From positions 1 through 41,490 of the forward strand of contig CASEIN010000046.1 in the NCBI GenBank assembly GCA_949287985.1: 41,490 nucleotides of DNA. The letters are read 5' to 3'. Under the pieces are notes generated by a model that had not been told where the DNA came from, made no database searches, and saw nothing but the letters and a program-made list of their open reading frames with translations. The position numbers and the translations under genes are program-made. The stretch is from Mucispirillum schaedleri. Lineage in GTDB: Bacteria > Chrysiogenota > Deferribacteres > Deferribacterales > Mucispirillaceae. Positions 34,316-41,490 of the stretch are shown here, piece by piece. Numbering within the stretch: the stretch's first letter is position 1; every line of letters starts with the position of its first letter.

Positions 34316-36070
34316 TTATTCTGATTTTTTTATATCTTTAATATTTAACTGGATTGTTTTTGTATTCTTCCATGTATTATGAACCAGTGAAAAAAGTATA
34401 TCAAACTCATCATTTTCTGCCATAATAGATTTATATTCTTTCATATTAAACCCTATGGCATCAAATAAAATACCTTTCTTTTCAAAAATACATTTTAAAT
34501 GGTTTTGCTCTTTACCAACAAATGTTTCATACTGGTATTTTGATACTTTTTTCATGTAAAATACTGGCTCTTTATTACCCTGCCCGTATGGTTCAAGTTT
34601 TTCTAAATACTGCATTATTTCATTTGTTATATCTTTTGAATCAATCTCTGCATCAATATTTATTTCAGGAATAAAATCTTCCTTTTTTAAATTTTCTTTT
34701 ACTATCTTATTAAATCTTTCACGAAATTCTTCTAAATTTTCTTTGGCTATTTTAACACCTGCTGCATATTTATGACCACCAAATGATAACAATAAGTCTG
34801 AAAGACTGCTTAATCCATCATATAAATGAAATCCTGGAATACTCCGTGCAGAACCTTTGTATACTCCATTATCATCGGTGAGAATAATAGTCGGTCTAAA
34901 ATATTTATCTACAACACGGGAAGCAACGATACCTATAACACCAGGGTGCCACCCTTCAGAAGCTACAACAATACCGCCTTCATCTTCTGCATATCTGTTT
35001 GTTTCTATAATATCAAATGTTTGCTGCAGGATATCACGCTCTATCATCTGCCTGTATTTATTTTCATTATCAAGCTCTATGGCTAACTGACGAGCTTCAT
35101 TTCTATTTTGAGTAACAAGCAGTTTAAGGCTTTTATCAGAACTTGCCATTCTACCCATAGCATTAATACGTGGTGCTATTTGAAAACCAATATTTGATGT
35201 TTTCATTTTTTGCACAGTGCTTAAGCTGTCTATTACTTTCTTAAGTTCATCTATACCAATACGAACATTGTCACCACTCATTAATTCTAACCCATGACGG
35301 ACAAATATTCTATTTTCATCAACTAACGGCATAACATCAGCAATAGTGCCTAATGTAACAATATCTAAAAGGTTTCTAATATTTGGTGCATCGTTTTGAA
35401 AGAAATTATGTTTTCTTAAAGTAAACCTAAGAGCCATAACAACTTTAAAAGCAACGCCTACACCTGCTAATGTTTTATTTGGGTATAAGTCATCTTCACG
35501 CATAGGGTTAATTATAGCATCTGCTGCAACTGGAAGCTCTTTTGATGGCTGGTGATGGTCTGTAATGATTATATCCATACCTAATTCTTTTGCAAGCAGC
35601 ACTTCTTCTATGGCACTAATTCCACAGTCTACAGTAATAATTAAATCTGCCCCACGCTGATGTATTTCATTAATTGCATCTTTATTAAGCCCATAGCCTT
35701 CTTCAAGCCTGTTTGGTATGTAATAAGAAACATTTGCACCACACTGCATTAAAAATATATACATTAAAGCAGTGGCAGTAACACCATCAACATCATAATC
35801 CCCATATATAAATATACTTTCATGGTTCATAACAGCTTTTGCTATACGCTCGGCTGCCTTTTCCATATCTTTTATATCAAAAGGGTTGCGAAGTGATTTT
35901 AATGAACCATTAAAAAAAAGCTCAATATCATCTTTAGAATATATACCCTTTTTAATCATTAACTCTGCCACTGGTATAGGTATATTATTCTCACTGGCTA
36001 CCTGCTTAATAAGGCTGTCATCTATTTTTTCGTATTTCCATTTATACTTTATACTCTTAAAATTATCCAT
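34316..36070 (-). CDS. recJ: Single-stranded-DNA exonuclease RecJ
   Basis: 5'-3' ssDNA exonuclease (584 residues) of the DHH superfamily, acting in recombination and mismatch/base repair. Metal motifs: IFIYGDYDVDGVTATALM near residue 89, LIITVDCGISA near 145, IITDHHQPSKELP near 169 and NAMGRMASS near 305. The DHHA1 domain shows SFGGHKYAAGVKI near 446, and the OB fold is C-terminal (EPYGQGNKEPVFYM). It is divergent from the biotin operon, and its upstream region includes the BirA operator. Confidence 0.95.
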   Translation of the reverse strand: MDNFKSIKYKWKYEKIDDSLIKQVASENNIPIPVAELMIKKGIYSKDDIELFFNGSLKSLRNPFDIKDMEKAAERIAKAVMNHESIFIYGDYDVDGVTATALMYIFLMQCGANVSYYIPNRLEEGYGLNKDAINEIHQRGADLIITVDCGISAIEEVLLAKELGMDIIITDHHQPSKELPVAADAIINPMREDDLYPNKTLAGVGVAFKVVMALRFTLRKHNFFQNDAPNIRNLLDIVTLGTIADVMPLVDENRIFVRHGLELMSGDNVRIGIDELKKVIDSLSTVQKMKTSNIGFQIAPRINAMGRMASSDKSLKLLVTQNRNEARQLAIELDNENKYRQMIERDILQQTFDIIETNRYAEDEGGIVVASEGWHPGVIGIVASRVVDKYFRPTIILTDDNGVYKGSARSIPGFHLYDGLSSLSDLLLSFGGHKYAAGVKIAKENLEEFRERFNKIVKENLKKEDFIPEINIDAEIDSKDITNEIMQYLEKLEPYGQGNKEPVFYMKKVSKYQYETFVGKEQNHLKCIFEKKGILFDAIGFNMKEYKSIMAENDEFDILFSLVHNTWKNTKTIQLNIKDIKKSE

Positions 36071-36189
36071 AGTTATAAATATACATGGATTTTAAAAAAA
36101 TTGTATAAAGTATTATCTTTTATCAATATTTTTTACAAATTTATTTTTTTGCTTATTTATTTTTTCTTTATTTTCATAATATATGTTCT

Positions 36190-36223
36190 ATTGTCAACCT
36201 TATAATTTTATATAGTTGACAAT
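36190..36223 (+). promoter_or_regulatory. BirA operator of the biotin operon
   Basis: A perfect inverted repeat ATTGTCAAC (36190-36198) - 16 bases - GTTGACAAT (36215-36223) matches the known BirA operator pattern TTGTnAACC-N14/16-GGTTnACAA. It stands 39 bases before the birA ATG and overlaps the likely -35 box, so biotin-bound BirA should block transcription of its own operon. Confidence 0.88.
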
Positions 36224-36244
36224 TATATTTTTTCTTTATACTAT
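36216..36244 (+). promoter_or_regulatory. Promoter of birA-bioYBDA
   Basis: TTGACA (36216-36221) lies within the right arm of the operator. The -10 box is either TATACT (36237-36242, 15-base spacer) or TACTAT (36239-36244, 17-base spacer). The start near 36249-36251 gives a very short leader that still holds AGGAG at 36251-36255. Confidence 0.6.
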
Positions 36245-36261
36245 TTTTGCAGGAGAGTGAG

Positions 36262-37224
36262 ATGTCTTTAAAAGAAAATATTTTAAGGCTGTTAAGTGAT
36301 AGCCACAACAAGTATATTTCTGGAGAAAGCATGGCAGAATCATATAATGTAAGCCGTAATGCTGTATGGAAAGCTGTTAACTCTCTACGTAAACAAGGAT
36401 ATAATATTAATGCAGTGCAAAATAAAGGATATATTTTAGAAGGTCCACTGTTTACTGCTGAAGAAATAAAAAAATATATTAATTCACCTTTGGATATTAA
36501 ATATATCTCATCAGTTACTTCCACAAATGATGTTGTTATGGAGCTTGGTAAAAATAATGAAAAAGAAGGGATTGTTATAGTATCAAACCACCAAAGTGCA
36601 GGCAGAGGTAGAAAGGGAAGAGTCTTTTATTCACCTAAAGATACAGGTGTTTATTTTTCTATTCTTTTGCGGCCTAATATCCATTTTTCAAAAGCATTAT
36701 TTATTACAACAGCTGCTGCAGTTTCGGTTTGTAAAGCCTGTGAAATACTTTATAATATCAAACCTGATATTAAATGGGTTAATGATGTATATATTAATAA
36801 CAAAAAAATATGCGGAATTCTTACAGAAGCTCATATTGATATGGAAAGTATGACGATTGACTATGCTGCTTTAGGTATAGGCATAAATGTTTTTACTCCA
36901 GTTGATGATTTTCCTGAAAATATATCTGCAACGGCTGGGGCTGCCTTTCATAAAGATGATTATAACGATAATATTAAAAGCCAGCTTACTGCAAAAGTAT
37001 TAGATATTTTTTGGGAAAATTATAAAGAATTAGAAAGTGCATTATTTTTTCAAGATTATATTGATAGAAGCTTAATTACTGGAAAATATGTGTTTATTGA
37101 ACAAAATGGTGAAAAAGAAAAAGCATTTGTAAAAGAGATAAATAAAGATTTTAAATTATGTGTTCAATATGAAAACGGCAGGGAAGAAATTATTGATTCT
37201 GGAGAGGTTAGTATTATTTTATGA
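36262..37224 (+). CDS. birA: Biotin operon repressor / biotin-protein ligase BirA
   Basis: Bifunctional protein (320 residues). Residues 1-60 form a winged helix (SLKENILRLLSDSH, GESMAESYNVSRNAVWKAVNSLRKQGY) that binds the operator. The catalytic domain shows SAGRGRKGRVFYSP near 112-125 and KWVNDVYINNKKICGILTE near 171-189, and makes biotinyl-AMP for carboxylase modification. The start at ATG 36262 with AGGAG six bases upstream is preferred over a TTG at 36247. The operator in its own promoter implies autoregulation. bioY overlaps by four bases (ATGA). Confidence 0.94.
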   Translation: MSLKENILRLLSDSHNKYISGESMAESYNVSRNAVWKAVNSLRKQGYNINAVQNKGYILEGPLFTAEEIKKYINSPLDIKYISSVTSTNDVVMELGKNNEKEGIVIVSNHQSAGRGRKGRVFYSPKDTGVYFSILLRPNIHFSKALFITTAAAVSVCKACEILYNIKPDIKWVNDVYINNKKICGILTEAHIDMESMTIDYAALGIGINVFTPVDDFPENISATAGAAFHKDDYNDNIKSQLTAKVLDIFWENYKELESALFFQDYIDRSLITGKYVFIEQNGEKEKAFVKEINKDFKLCVQYENGREEIIDSGEVSIIL

Positions 37225-37763
37225 GTAACCAAAATACTAAAAACGCAGCTTATATTGGTCTTTTTGCCACACTTGTTATGGTGGGGGCTTTTATTAAAAT
37301 ACCTACACCAATTATTCCATTTACATTACAGTTTTTATTTGTATGTTTATCAGGTCTTTTACTAGGTTCTAAAAAGGGATTTTTAAGTGTATTTATATAT
37401 GCTGCCCTTGGGCTTGCAGGGCTTCCTATTTTTACAGGTGGTGGAGGTATTACTTATGTGCTGCAGCCTACTTTTGGGTATATTGTAGGCTTTGTAATAT
37501 GTGCTTATACTGCAGGGCTTATATCTGAAAGGTTAAAACCTAATCTTTTAAATTATACTATTGCAGCAGTTTCTGGGCTTATTATTTTACATATTATTGG
37601 CGTGCCTTACTACTATTTCATATCCCATAATGTAATTAATAATAACCTTTCATTTAGCCAGATATTTTTATTCTGCTTTGTATATACTTTTCCTTTTGAT
37701 TTTATATTAAGCATAATAAGCGCCCGCCTTGCATTAAGGCTAAAACCTTTTATAAATAAATGA
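37221..37763 (+). CDS. bioY: Biotin transporter BioY (ECF S component)
   Basis: Integral membrane biotin-binding subunit (180 residues, about six helices) of an energy-coupling-factor transporter. The family motif LAGLPIFTGGGGITYVLQPTFGYIVGF at about residues 66-92 is typical, with the preceding KIPTPIIPFTLQ block near 26-37. No bioM or bioN genes are nearby, so it must use a shared ECF module or act alone. Together with bioB-bioD-bioA, the operon couples uptake and synthesis. Confidence 0.93.
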   Translation: MSNQNTKNAAYIGLFATLVMVGAFIKIPTPIIPFTLQFLFVCLSGLLLGSKKGFLSVFIYAALGLAGLPIFTGGGGITYVLQPTFGYIVGFVICAYTAGLISERLKPNLLNYTIAAVSGLIILHIIGVPYYYFISHNVINNNLSFSQIFLFCFVYTFPFDFILSIISARLALRLKPFINK

Positions 37764-37771
37764 GGTGTATG

Positions 37772-38737
37772 ATGATTGATAAATTATATGAAAAAGTAAT
37801 GAATAATCAGTTTATAACACATGATGAAGCACTATTACTTAGTAATGCTCCACTTGATAAACTTACTCTTTATGCTGATAATATACGTAAAAAATTCTGC
37901 CAAAATATTTTTGATGTATGTTCTATTATTAATGCAAAAAGTGGAAAATGCAGTGAGGATTGTAAATTTTGTGCTCAGTCTGCCCATTATAAAACAGATA
38001 TATCAGAATATCCTTTGATTAATAAAGAAAAAATAATATCAGAAGCATTAAGTATGGCAGAAAAAGGTGTATTAAGGTTTTCTATTGTTACTTCTGGTAA
38101 ATCATTAACAGATAAAGAAGTTGATATTGTATGTGATACTATTTCTGAAATAAAATCAAAATGCAGTATTTCCATATGTGCTTCTTTAGGGTTATTAAGT
38201 GATGAAAATTTTAGAAAGTTAAAAAATGCAGGTCTTGAAAGAGTGCATAATAATTTAGAAGCTTCTAAAAATTATTTTCCACAAGTTTGCTCCACCCACT
38301 CTTTTGAAGATAAAATAATGGCCATAAAAATTGCACAAAAACATGGTTTTTCCATATGCAGTGGTATGATTTTAGGGCTTGGAGAAACTATGGAAGATAG
38401 GATAGATTTATCATTTACTCTTAAAGATTTGGGTATAAAATCTATCCCTGTAAATATATTAAACCCAATTAAGGGAACACCTTATGAAAATAATAAACTT
38501 TTAACTTATGATGAAGTTTTAAGAACATGTGCTGTAATTAGATTTATTATGCCTGAAGCTTTTATACGCCTTGCAGGTGGAAGATTATTACTTGATGATA
38601 AAGGTGAGAAAGCATTTTTATCTGGTGTTAATGCTGTTATTACTGGCGATATGCTTACTACTGCTGGAATTTCTGTTAATACTGATATGCAGATGATACA
38701 TAATGCAGGATACATTGTGGAGCTTGCAAATGCATAA
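37772..38737 (+). CDS. bioB: Biotin synthase BioB
   Basis: Radical SAM enzyme (321 residues) that inserts sulfur into dethiobiotin. The [4Fe-4S] motif CSEDCKFCAQS has Cys60, Cys64 and Cys67; further blocks are FSIVTSGK near 108, SICASLGLL near 136, and NNLEASKNYFP near 167. An in-frame ATG at 37760 overlaps the bioY stop, but AGGTG at 37763-37767 points to the ATG at 37772 (or 37769). The fold ends with the RLAGGR segment that places the second-cluster Arg. It overlaps bioD by eight bases. Confidence 0.95.
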   Translation: MIDKLYEKVMNNQFITHDEALLLSNAPLDKLTLYADNIRKKFCQNIFDVCSIINAKSGKCSEDCKFCAQSAHYKTDISEYPLINKEKIISEALSMAEKGVLRFSIVTSGKSLTDKEVDIVCDTISEIKSKCSISICASLGLLSDENFRKLKNAGLERVHNNLEASKNYFPQVCSTHSFEDKIMAIKIAQKHGFSICSGMILGLGETMEDRIDLSFTLKDLGIKSIPVNILNPIKGTPYENNKLLTYDEVLRTCAVIRFIMPEAFIRLAGGRLLLDDKGEKAFLSGVNAVITGDMLTTAGISVNTDMQMIHNAGYIVELANA

Positions 38738-39401
38738 AAAAGTATTTGTTACAGGCACAGGGACAGATATTGGTAAAACATATGTATCTGCCCTTTTAAT
38801 GAAAAAGTTAATAAGTGAAAAATATAATGCCTGCTATTTTAAACCAGTTTTAAGTGGTGCTGAAATTATAAATGGTGTTATTGGTGACTGTGATATTAGG
38901 TATGTCAAAAATATAAGTGGTCTTAATGAAGATATATCTTTTTTAGGTTCATATATTTTTAAAGATGCATTTTCCCCTCATTTAGCAGCAAAAAAAGCAA
39001 ACTGCATTATAGATATTAATAAAATAGTTGGTGACTATAATAAATTACTTGAAAAATATGAATATATTATTGCAGAAGGTGCAGGTGGAATAATATGCCC
39101 CTTTTGTGATGGAGAAAACCCAGTTTATACAAAAGATATTATTAATGCACTTAATATGAATGCTGTAATAGTATCTACAACAGGTCTTGGAAGCATTAAT
39201 AATGCTATGCTTACAATATATTATATGCAGCAGCATAATATAAATATAAACGGTATTATTTTTAATAATTATACTAACAGTATAATAGATAATGATAATA
39301 TTGATTTTATACTAAAAAATACAGGCGTAAAACTTTTATCTACTCTTCATCACGGGGAAGAAAATATTAACATAAATATTAATGAATTATTTGGAGAATA
39401 A
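38730..39401 (+). CDS. bioD: Dethiobiotin synthetase BioD
   Basis: ATP-dependent carboxylase (223 residues) that closes the ureido ring of dethiobiotin. The P-loop VTGTGTDIGKTYVSALL spans about residues 7-23, FKPVLSG follows near 38 and IIAEGAGGIICPF near 110 is the second nucleotide/substrate segment. GGAG at 38719-38722 selects the ATG at 38730 over an earlier frame start at 38703; this start overlaps the bioB stop. Confidence 0.92.
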   Translation: MHKKVFVTGTGTDIGKTYVSALLMKKLISEKYNACYFKPVLSGAEIINGVIGDCDIRYVKNISGLNEDISFLGSYIFKDAFSPHLAAKKANCIIDINKIVGDYNKLLEKYEYIIAEGAGGIICPFCDGENPVYTKDIINALNMNAVIVSTTGLGSINNAMLTIYYMQQHNININGIIFNNYTNSIIDNDNIDFILKNTGVKLLSTLHHGEENINININELFGE

Positions 39402-39402
39402 T

Positions 39403-40755
39403 ATGGAAAATATAAGCTTAGAAGAAAAAGACTTAAAATATATATGGCACCCATGCTCCCAAATGAAAGATTATGAAAACCTGCCACCTATTATTATTGA
39501 TAAAGGTAAGGGAATCTATCTTTATGATATTTATGGAAACGAATATATTGATATTATTAGCTCATGGTGGTCAAACCTTTTAGGCCATTCCAACGATAAA
39601 ATAAATAATGCCATAAAAAGTCAGCTTGATAAGTTAGAACATGTTATATTTGCAAATTTTTCCCATACTCCAGCCATAGAATTAAGTGAAAAACTTGTGC
39701 ATATTTCTCCAAAAGGGCTTGATAAGTGTAATTTTTCTGATAACGGCTCTGCTGCTGTTGAAAGTGCATTAAAAATGGCTTTTCAATACCAGTTTCAAAA
39801 AGGTAATACAAAAAAGACGAAATTTATGTGCTTAAGTGGAGGTTATCATGGGGAAACCATTGGTGCTTTATCTGTTGGGGCACTTGATTTATATGCTAAA
39901 ATTTATGAGCCTATTTTAATCCATTCAATAAGAATTAAAGCTCCAGACTGTTACAGATGCCCATTTAATAAAACTAGAGATACTTGCAGCACAGAATGTT
40001 TTATGTATGCAGAATATGAATTTGAAAAACATGGGGCAGAAACTTGTGCCCTTATATTAGAACCACTTTTGCAGGGCAGTGCAGGAATGCGTATATACCC
40101 TAAAGAATACCTGCAAAAATTAAGAAAAATATGTGATGAATATAATGTTATTTTAATTGCTGATGAAATAGCTACAGGCTTTGGAAGAACTGGTAAAATG
40201 TTTGCCTTTGACCATGCTGGCGTATCCCCTGATATGATGTGTATATCAAAAGGGCTTACAGGTGGTTATATGCCTATGTCTGTTACTCTGACTTCAGATG
40301 AAATTTACTATGCATTTTATGATGATTATAATAAAGGAAAAGCATTTATGCACTCCCATACATACAGTGGCAACCCTTTAGGCTGTTCTGCTGCTAATGC
40401 TGTTATTGATATGCTTTTAAATGAAAATATTATAGAAAATGCCCAAATTACTGCCAAATATTTAACAGAAAAAATGAATGAACGGTTTTTAAACCATAAA
40501 AATATTGGTGAAATACGCCATATTGGTTTAATCCATGCAATGGAACTGGTAGTAGATAAAAAAACAAAAGAGCCTTTTGATGCTGAAAAACGTATAGGCT
40601 ATGAAATATATAAAAAAGCCTTGAAAAAAGGGCTTATTTTAAGACCACTAGGTAATGTCCTTTACTTTAACCCTGCATTAATTATTACAAAAGAACAACT
40701 TGATACTTCTATTGATATTGCATATAATGCTATTGTGGAAGTGTTAGGAGAATAG
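39403..40755 (+). CDS. bioA: Adenosylmethionine-8-amino-7-oxononanoate aminotransferase BioA
   Basis: PLP enzyme (450 residues) that aminates KAPA to DAPA using S-adenosylmethionine. The N-terminal IWHPCSQMKDYE is diagnostic for BioA. FSDNGSAAVESALKMA binds the cofactor phosphate, LIADEIATGFGRTGKMFA carries the PLP Asp, and the Schiff-base Lys is in CISKGLTGGYMPMS. GGAG at 39393-39396 selects ATG 39403. The gene contains a Cys-rich loop (CYRCPFNKTRDTCSTEC), seen in some BioA of anaerobes. bioF is not in the cluster. Confidence 0.95.
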   Translation: MENISLEEKDLKYIWHPCSQMKDYENLPPIIIDKGKGIYLYDIYGNEYIDIISSWWSNLLGHSNDKINNAIKSQLDKLEHVIFANFSHTPAIELSEKLVHISPKGLDKCNFSDNGSAAVESALKMAFQYQFQKGNTKKTKFMCLSGGYHGETIGALSVGALDLYAKIYEPILIHSIRIKAPDCYRCPFNKTRDTCSTECFMYAEYEFEKHGAETCALILEPLLQGSAGMRIYPKEYLQKLRKICDEYNVILIADEIATGFGRTGKMFAFDHAGVSPDMMCISKGLTGGYMPMSVTLTSDEIYYAFYDDYNKGKAFMHSHTYSGNPLGCSAANAVIDMLLNENIIENAQITAKYLTEKMNERFLNHKNIGEIRHIGLIHAMELVVDKKTKEPFDAEKRIGYEIYKKALKKGLILRPLGNVLYFNPALIITKEQLDTSIDIAYNAIVEVLGE

Positions 40756-40756
40756 T

Positions 40757-40930
40757 ATGGATAATGAAAATGATAATAAAAATGGTAGTGAAAATAAAGA
40801 AGATATAGATAATGAAAATATAAAGAATCCATTATGTATTAATGGAGTATGCAAAATACCTGAAAATGATTATAAAAAAGAAAATATTACAAATAAAGAT
40901 ATGATGCTTAATATGAAATTAAAATTATAG
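40757..40930 (+). CDS. 57-residue small protein at the end of the biotin operon
   Basis: An open frame of 57 codons starting one base after the bioA stop, with AGGAG six bases before the ATG. The first 22 residues are acidic and Asn-rich (MDNENDNKNGSENKED...), then comes a compact NPLCINGVCKIPEN segment with two cysteines four residues apart, and a basic C-terminus. No family is recognised. The strong ribosome site and one-base gap to bioA argue that it is translated; an AT-rich chance frame remains possible. Confidence 0.55.
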   Translation: MDNENDNKNGSENKEDIDNENIKNPLCINGVCKIPENDYKKENITNKDMMLNMKLKL

Positions 40931-41160
40931 TATTAAAAATATTTTTTTACTTCTAATTCACTGGCTTATTAGATGCTTTGATATTATATTCTTTATATGC
41001 ATAACTGCTATTATCTTGGTTTACTGCAATAATATTTTTATATAAGGTATATTTTATAGGATAAAAATTGTTTAAGTTTACTTATCTATTATAGTTTCTG
41101 GTGGTACCCCATTTTTATTTAAAAAATTATTATAAGTTATTGTAATATATAATAAAAAGA
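40931..41160. other. Gene-poor gap with a decayed remnant, before the insertion sequence
   Basis: Between the small protein and the insertion sequence there is no intact gene. No terminator for the biotin operon is evident. The minus strand carries two adjacent open stretches that look like one broken gene end, listed separately. Confidence 0.5.
40953..41155 (-). pseudogene. Possible 3' remnant of a gene cut by the insertion sequence
   Basis: On the minus strand a frame of about 25 codons ends NKNGVPPETIIDK and a stop at 41078-41080. A second frame, shifted by one, begins beside it and runs 40-odd codons (NNFYPIKYTLYKNIIAV, ending ASNKPVN) to a stop at 40953-40955. Together they read like one C-terminus with a frameshift and no start, adjoining the left end of the insertion sequence. 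AT-rich DNA can give such frames by chance; no family is recognised. Confidence 0.3.
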
Positions 41161-41171
41161 GTGTTTTTAAA

Positions 41172-41200
41172 TTGCAAAAGCTCCTAAAAATTGTTATAAT
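41172..41200 (+). promoter_or_regulatory. Transposase promoter
   Basis: TTGCAA (41172-41177) and TATAAT (41195-41200), preceded by an extended TG at 41192-41193, are exactly 17 bases apart. The start near 41207 lies downstream of the left arm of the hairpin that can mask the ribosome site. Confidence 0.7.
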
Positions 41201-41245
41201 GTTATATGCAAAAAAAAAAAACAAAAAACAATCAAGGAGCTTACT

Positions 41246-41490
41246 ATGATATTACAAGATAATTTTTTAAAAATAAAGTCAAAAATGCATAATGTTGTAA
41301 AAGGTTTTATAAGTTTAAGCAAACCAGAAAAGAGATTTTTATTAGATATTTTATTAGGAGTATTTACAACTAATAGTTTTAATTTGATGTCTATAAGTCG
41401 TAATCTACCCTATGAAATAAGTATTAAGCATATACATAAACGCTTACAAAGGCATCTATCCAATAATATTAATATGATGAATAAGATAAA
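41246..41490 (+). CDS. Transposase, N-terminal part (partial)
   Basis: An open frame starts at ATG 41246, six bases after GGAG, and continues past the window end (81 codons seen). The visible N-terminus contains FISLSKPEKRFLLDILLG, TTNSFNLMSISRNLPYE and HIHKRLQRHLSNN. This is the small helical N-terminal domain of DDE transposases (IS4-like group) found in many anaerobes: a Lys-Pro-Glu-Lys turn, then an 'SI-x-R-x-L' helix and a K-R-L-x-R-x-L segment. The catalytic domain is outside the window, so the family is provisional. Confidence 0.65.
   Translation, partial: MILQDNFLKIKSKMHNVVKGFISLSKPEKRFLLDILLGVFTTNSFNLMSISRNLPYEISIKHIHKRLQRHLSNNINMMNKI

Larger units (their letters stand above)
41160..41490 (+). 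mobile_element. Left part of an insertion sequence, runs off the window
   Basis: The start of a transposase-like gene with its own consensus promoter, an A12 tract and a ribosome-site-sequestering inverted repeat. The left boundary is only approximate (near 41160), because the right end is outside the window and terminal repeats cannot be compared. Confidence 0.6.

Noticed and set aside
36174-36524. A 116-codon minus-strand frame over the biotin promoter
   Set aside because: It covers the BirA operator and the antisense of the BirA winged helix; no ribosome site or family features.

Overview
The window is AT-rich (about 30% GC by eye) and densely packed with genes. It looks like the chromosome of a flagellated diderm: FlgA, FlgH and Sec or lipoprotein leaders are present, with two sigma-54 promoters in front of flagellar genes, class I two-subunit fumarase, a TorD-type chaperone and a pseudaminic-acid/Maf flagellin glycosylation set. 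The combination fits an anaerobic or microaerophilic gut-type bacterium such as a member of the Deferribacterota (Mucispirillum-like). That taxonomic guess is inference from gene content and base composition only.

Layout. 1-2845 (+): thiF and thiS, then a secreted FlgT-like/VCBS protein. 2823-10284 (-): a TorD chaperone, a META lipoprotein, and a tight operon read right to left: MOSC-MogA fusion, holB, ricT, metG, tatD, stand-alone receiver, uspA. 10409-14995 (+): small secreted proteins and the flagellar genes flgF-flgG-flgA-flgH with two sigma-54 promoters and a terminator. 15029-17980 (-): acetyltransferase, AlkD-like protein and two-subunit fumarase, divergent from mdh (18224-19198, +). 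A DAACS dicarboxylate symporter follows (-). 20816-24997 (+): a four-gene chain of overlapping genes, two duplicated membrane metallophosphoesterases, an LTA-synthase-like transferase and thpR. 25072-36070 (-): recJ, rel, pseB, pseC, spsF-like, a formyltransferase-PseH fusion, pseI and maf, ending in a terminator. 36190-40930 (+): a BirA-regulated biotin operon, birA-bioY-bioB-bioD-bioA plus a 57-residue small protein. 40953-41490: a decayed gene remnant and the left part of an insertion sequence running off the window.

The most interesting signal is in the glycosylation operon. One gene fuses an N-formyltransferase domain to a PseH-type N-acetyltransferase domain. A run of nine G sits exactly at the domain junction, and gain or loss of one G would leave only the formyltransferase part. 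This looks like a phase-variable switch of the acyl group on the flagellar nonulosonic acid. No PseG hydrolase gene is visible in the cluster. A second notable signal is at the insertion sequence: its ribosome binding site can pair with sequence lying between its own -35 and -10 boxes, so only read-through transcripts would be silenced.
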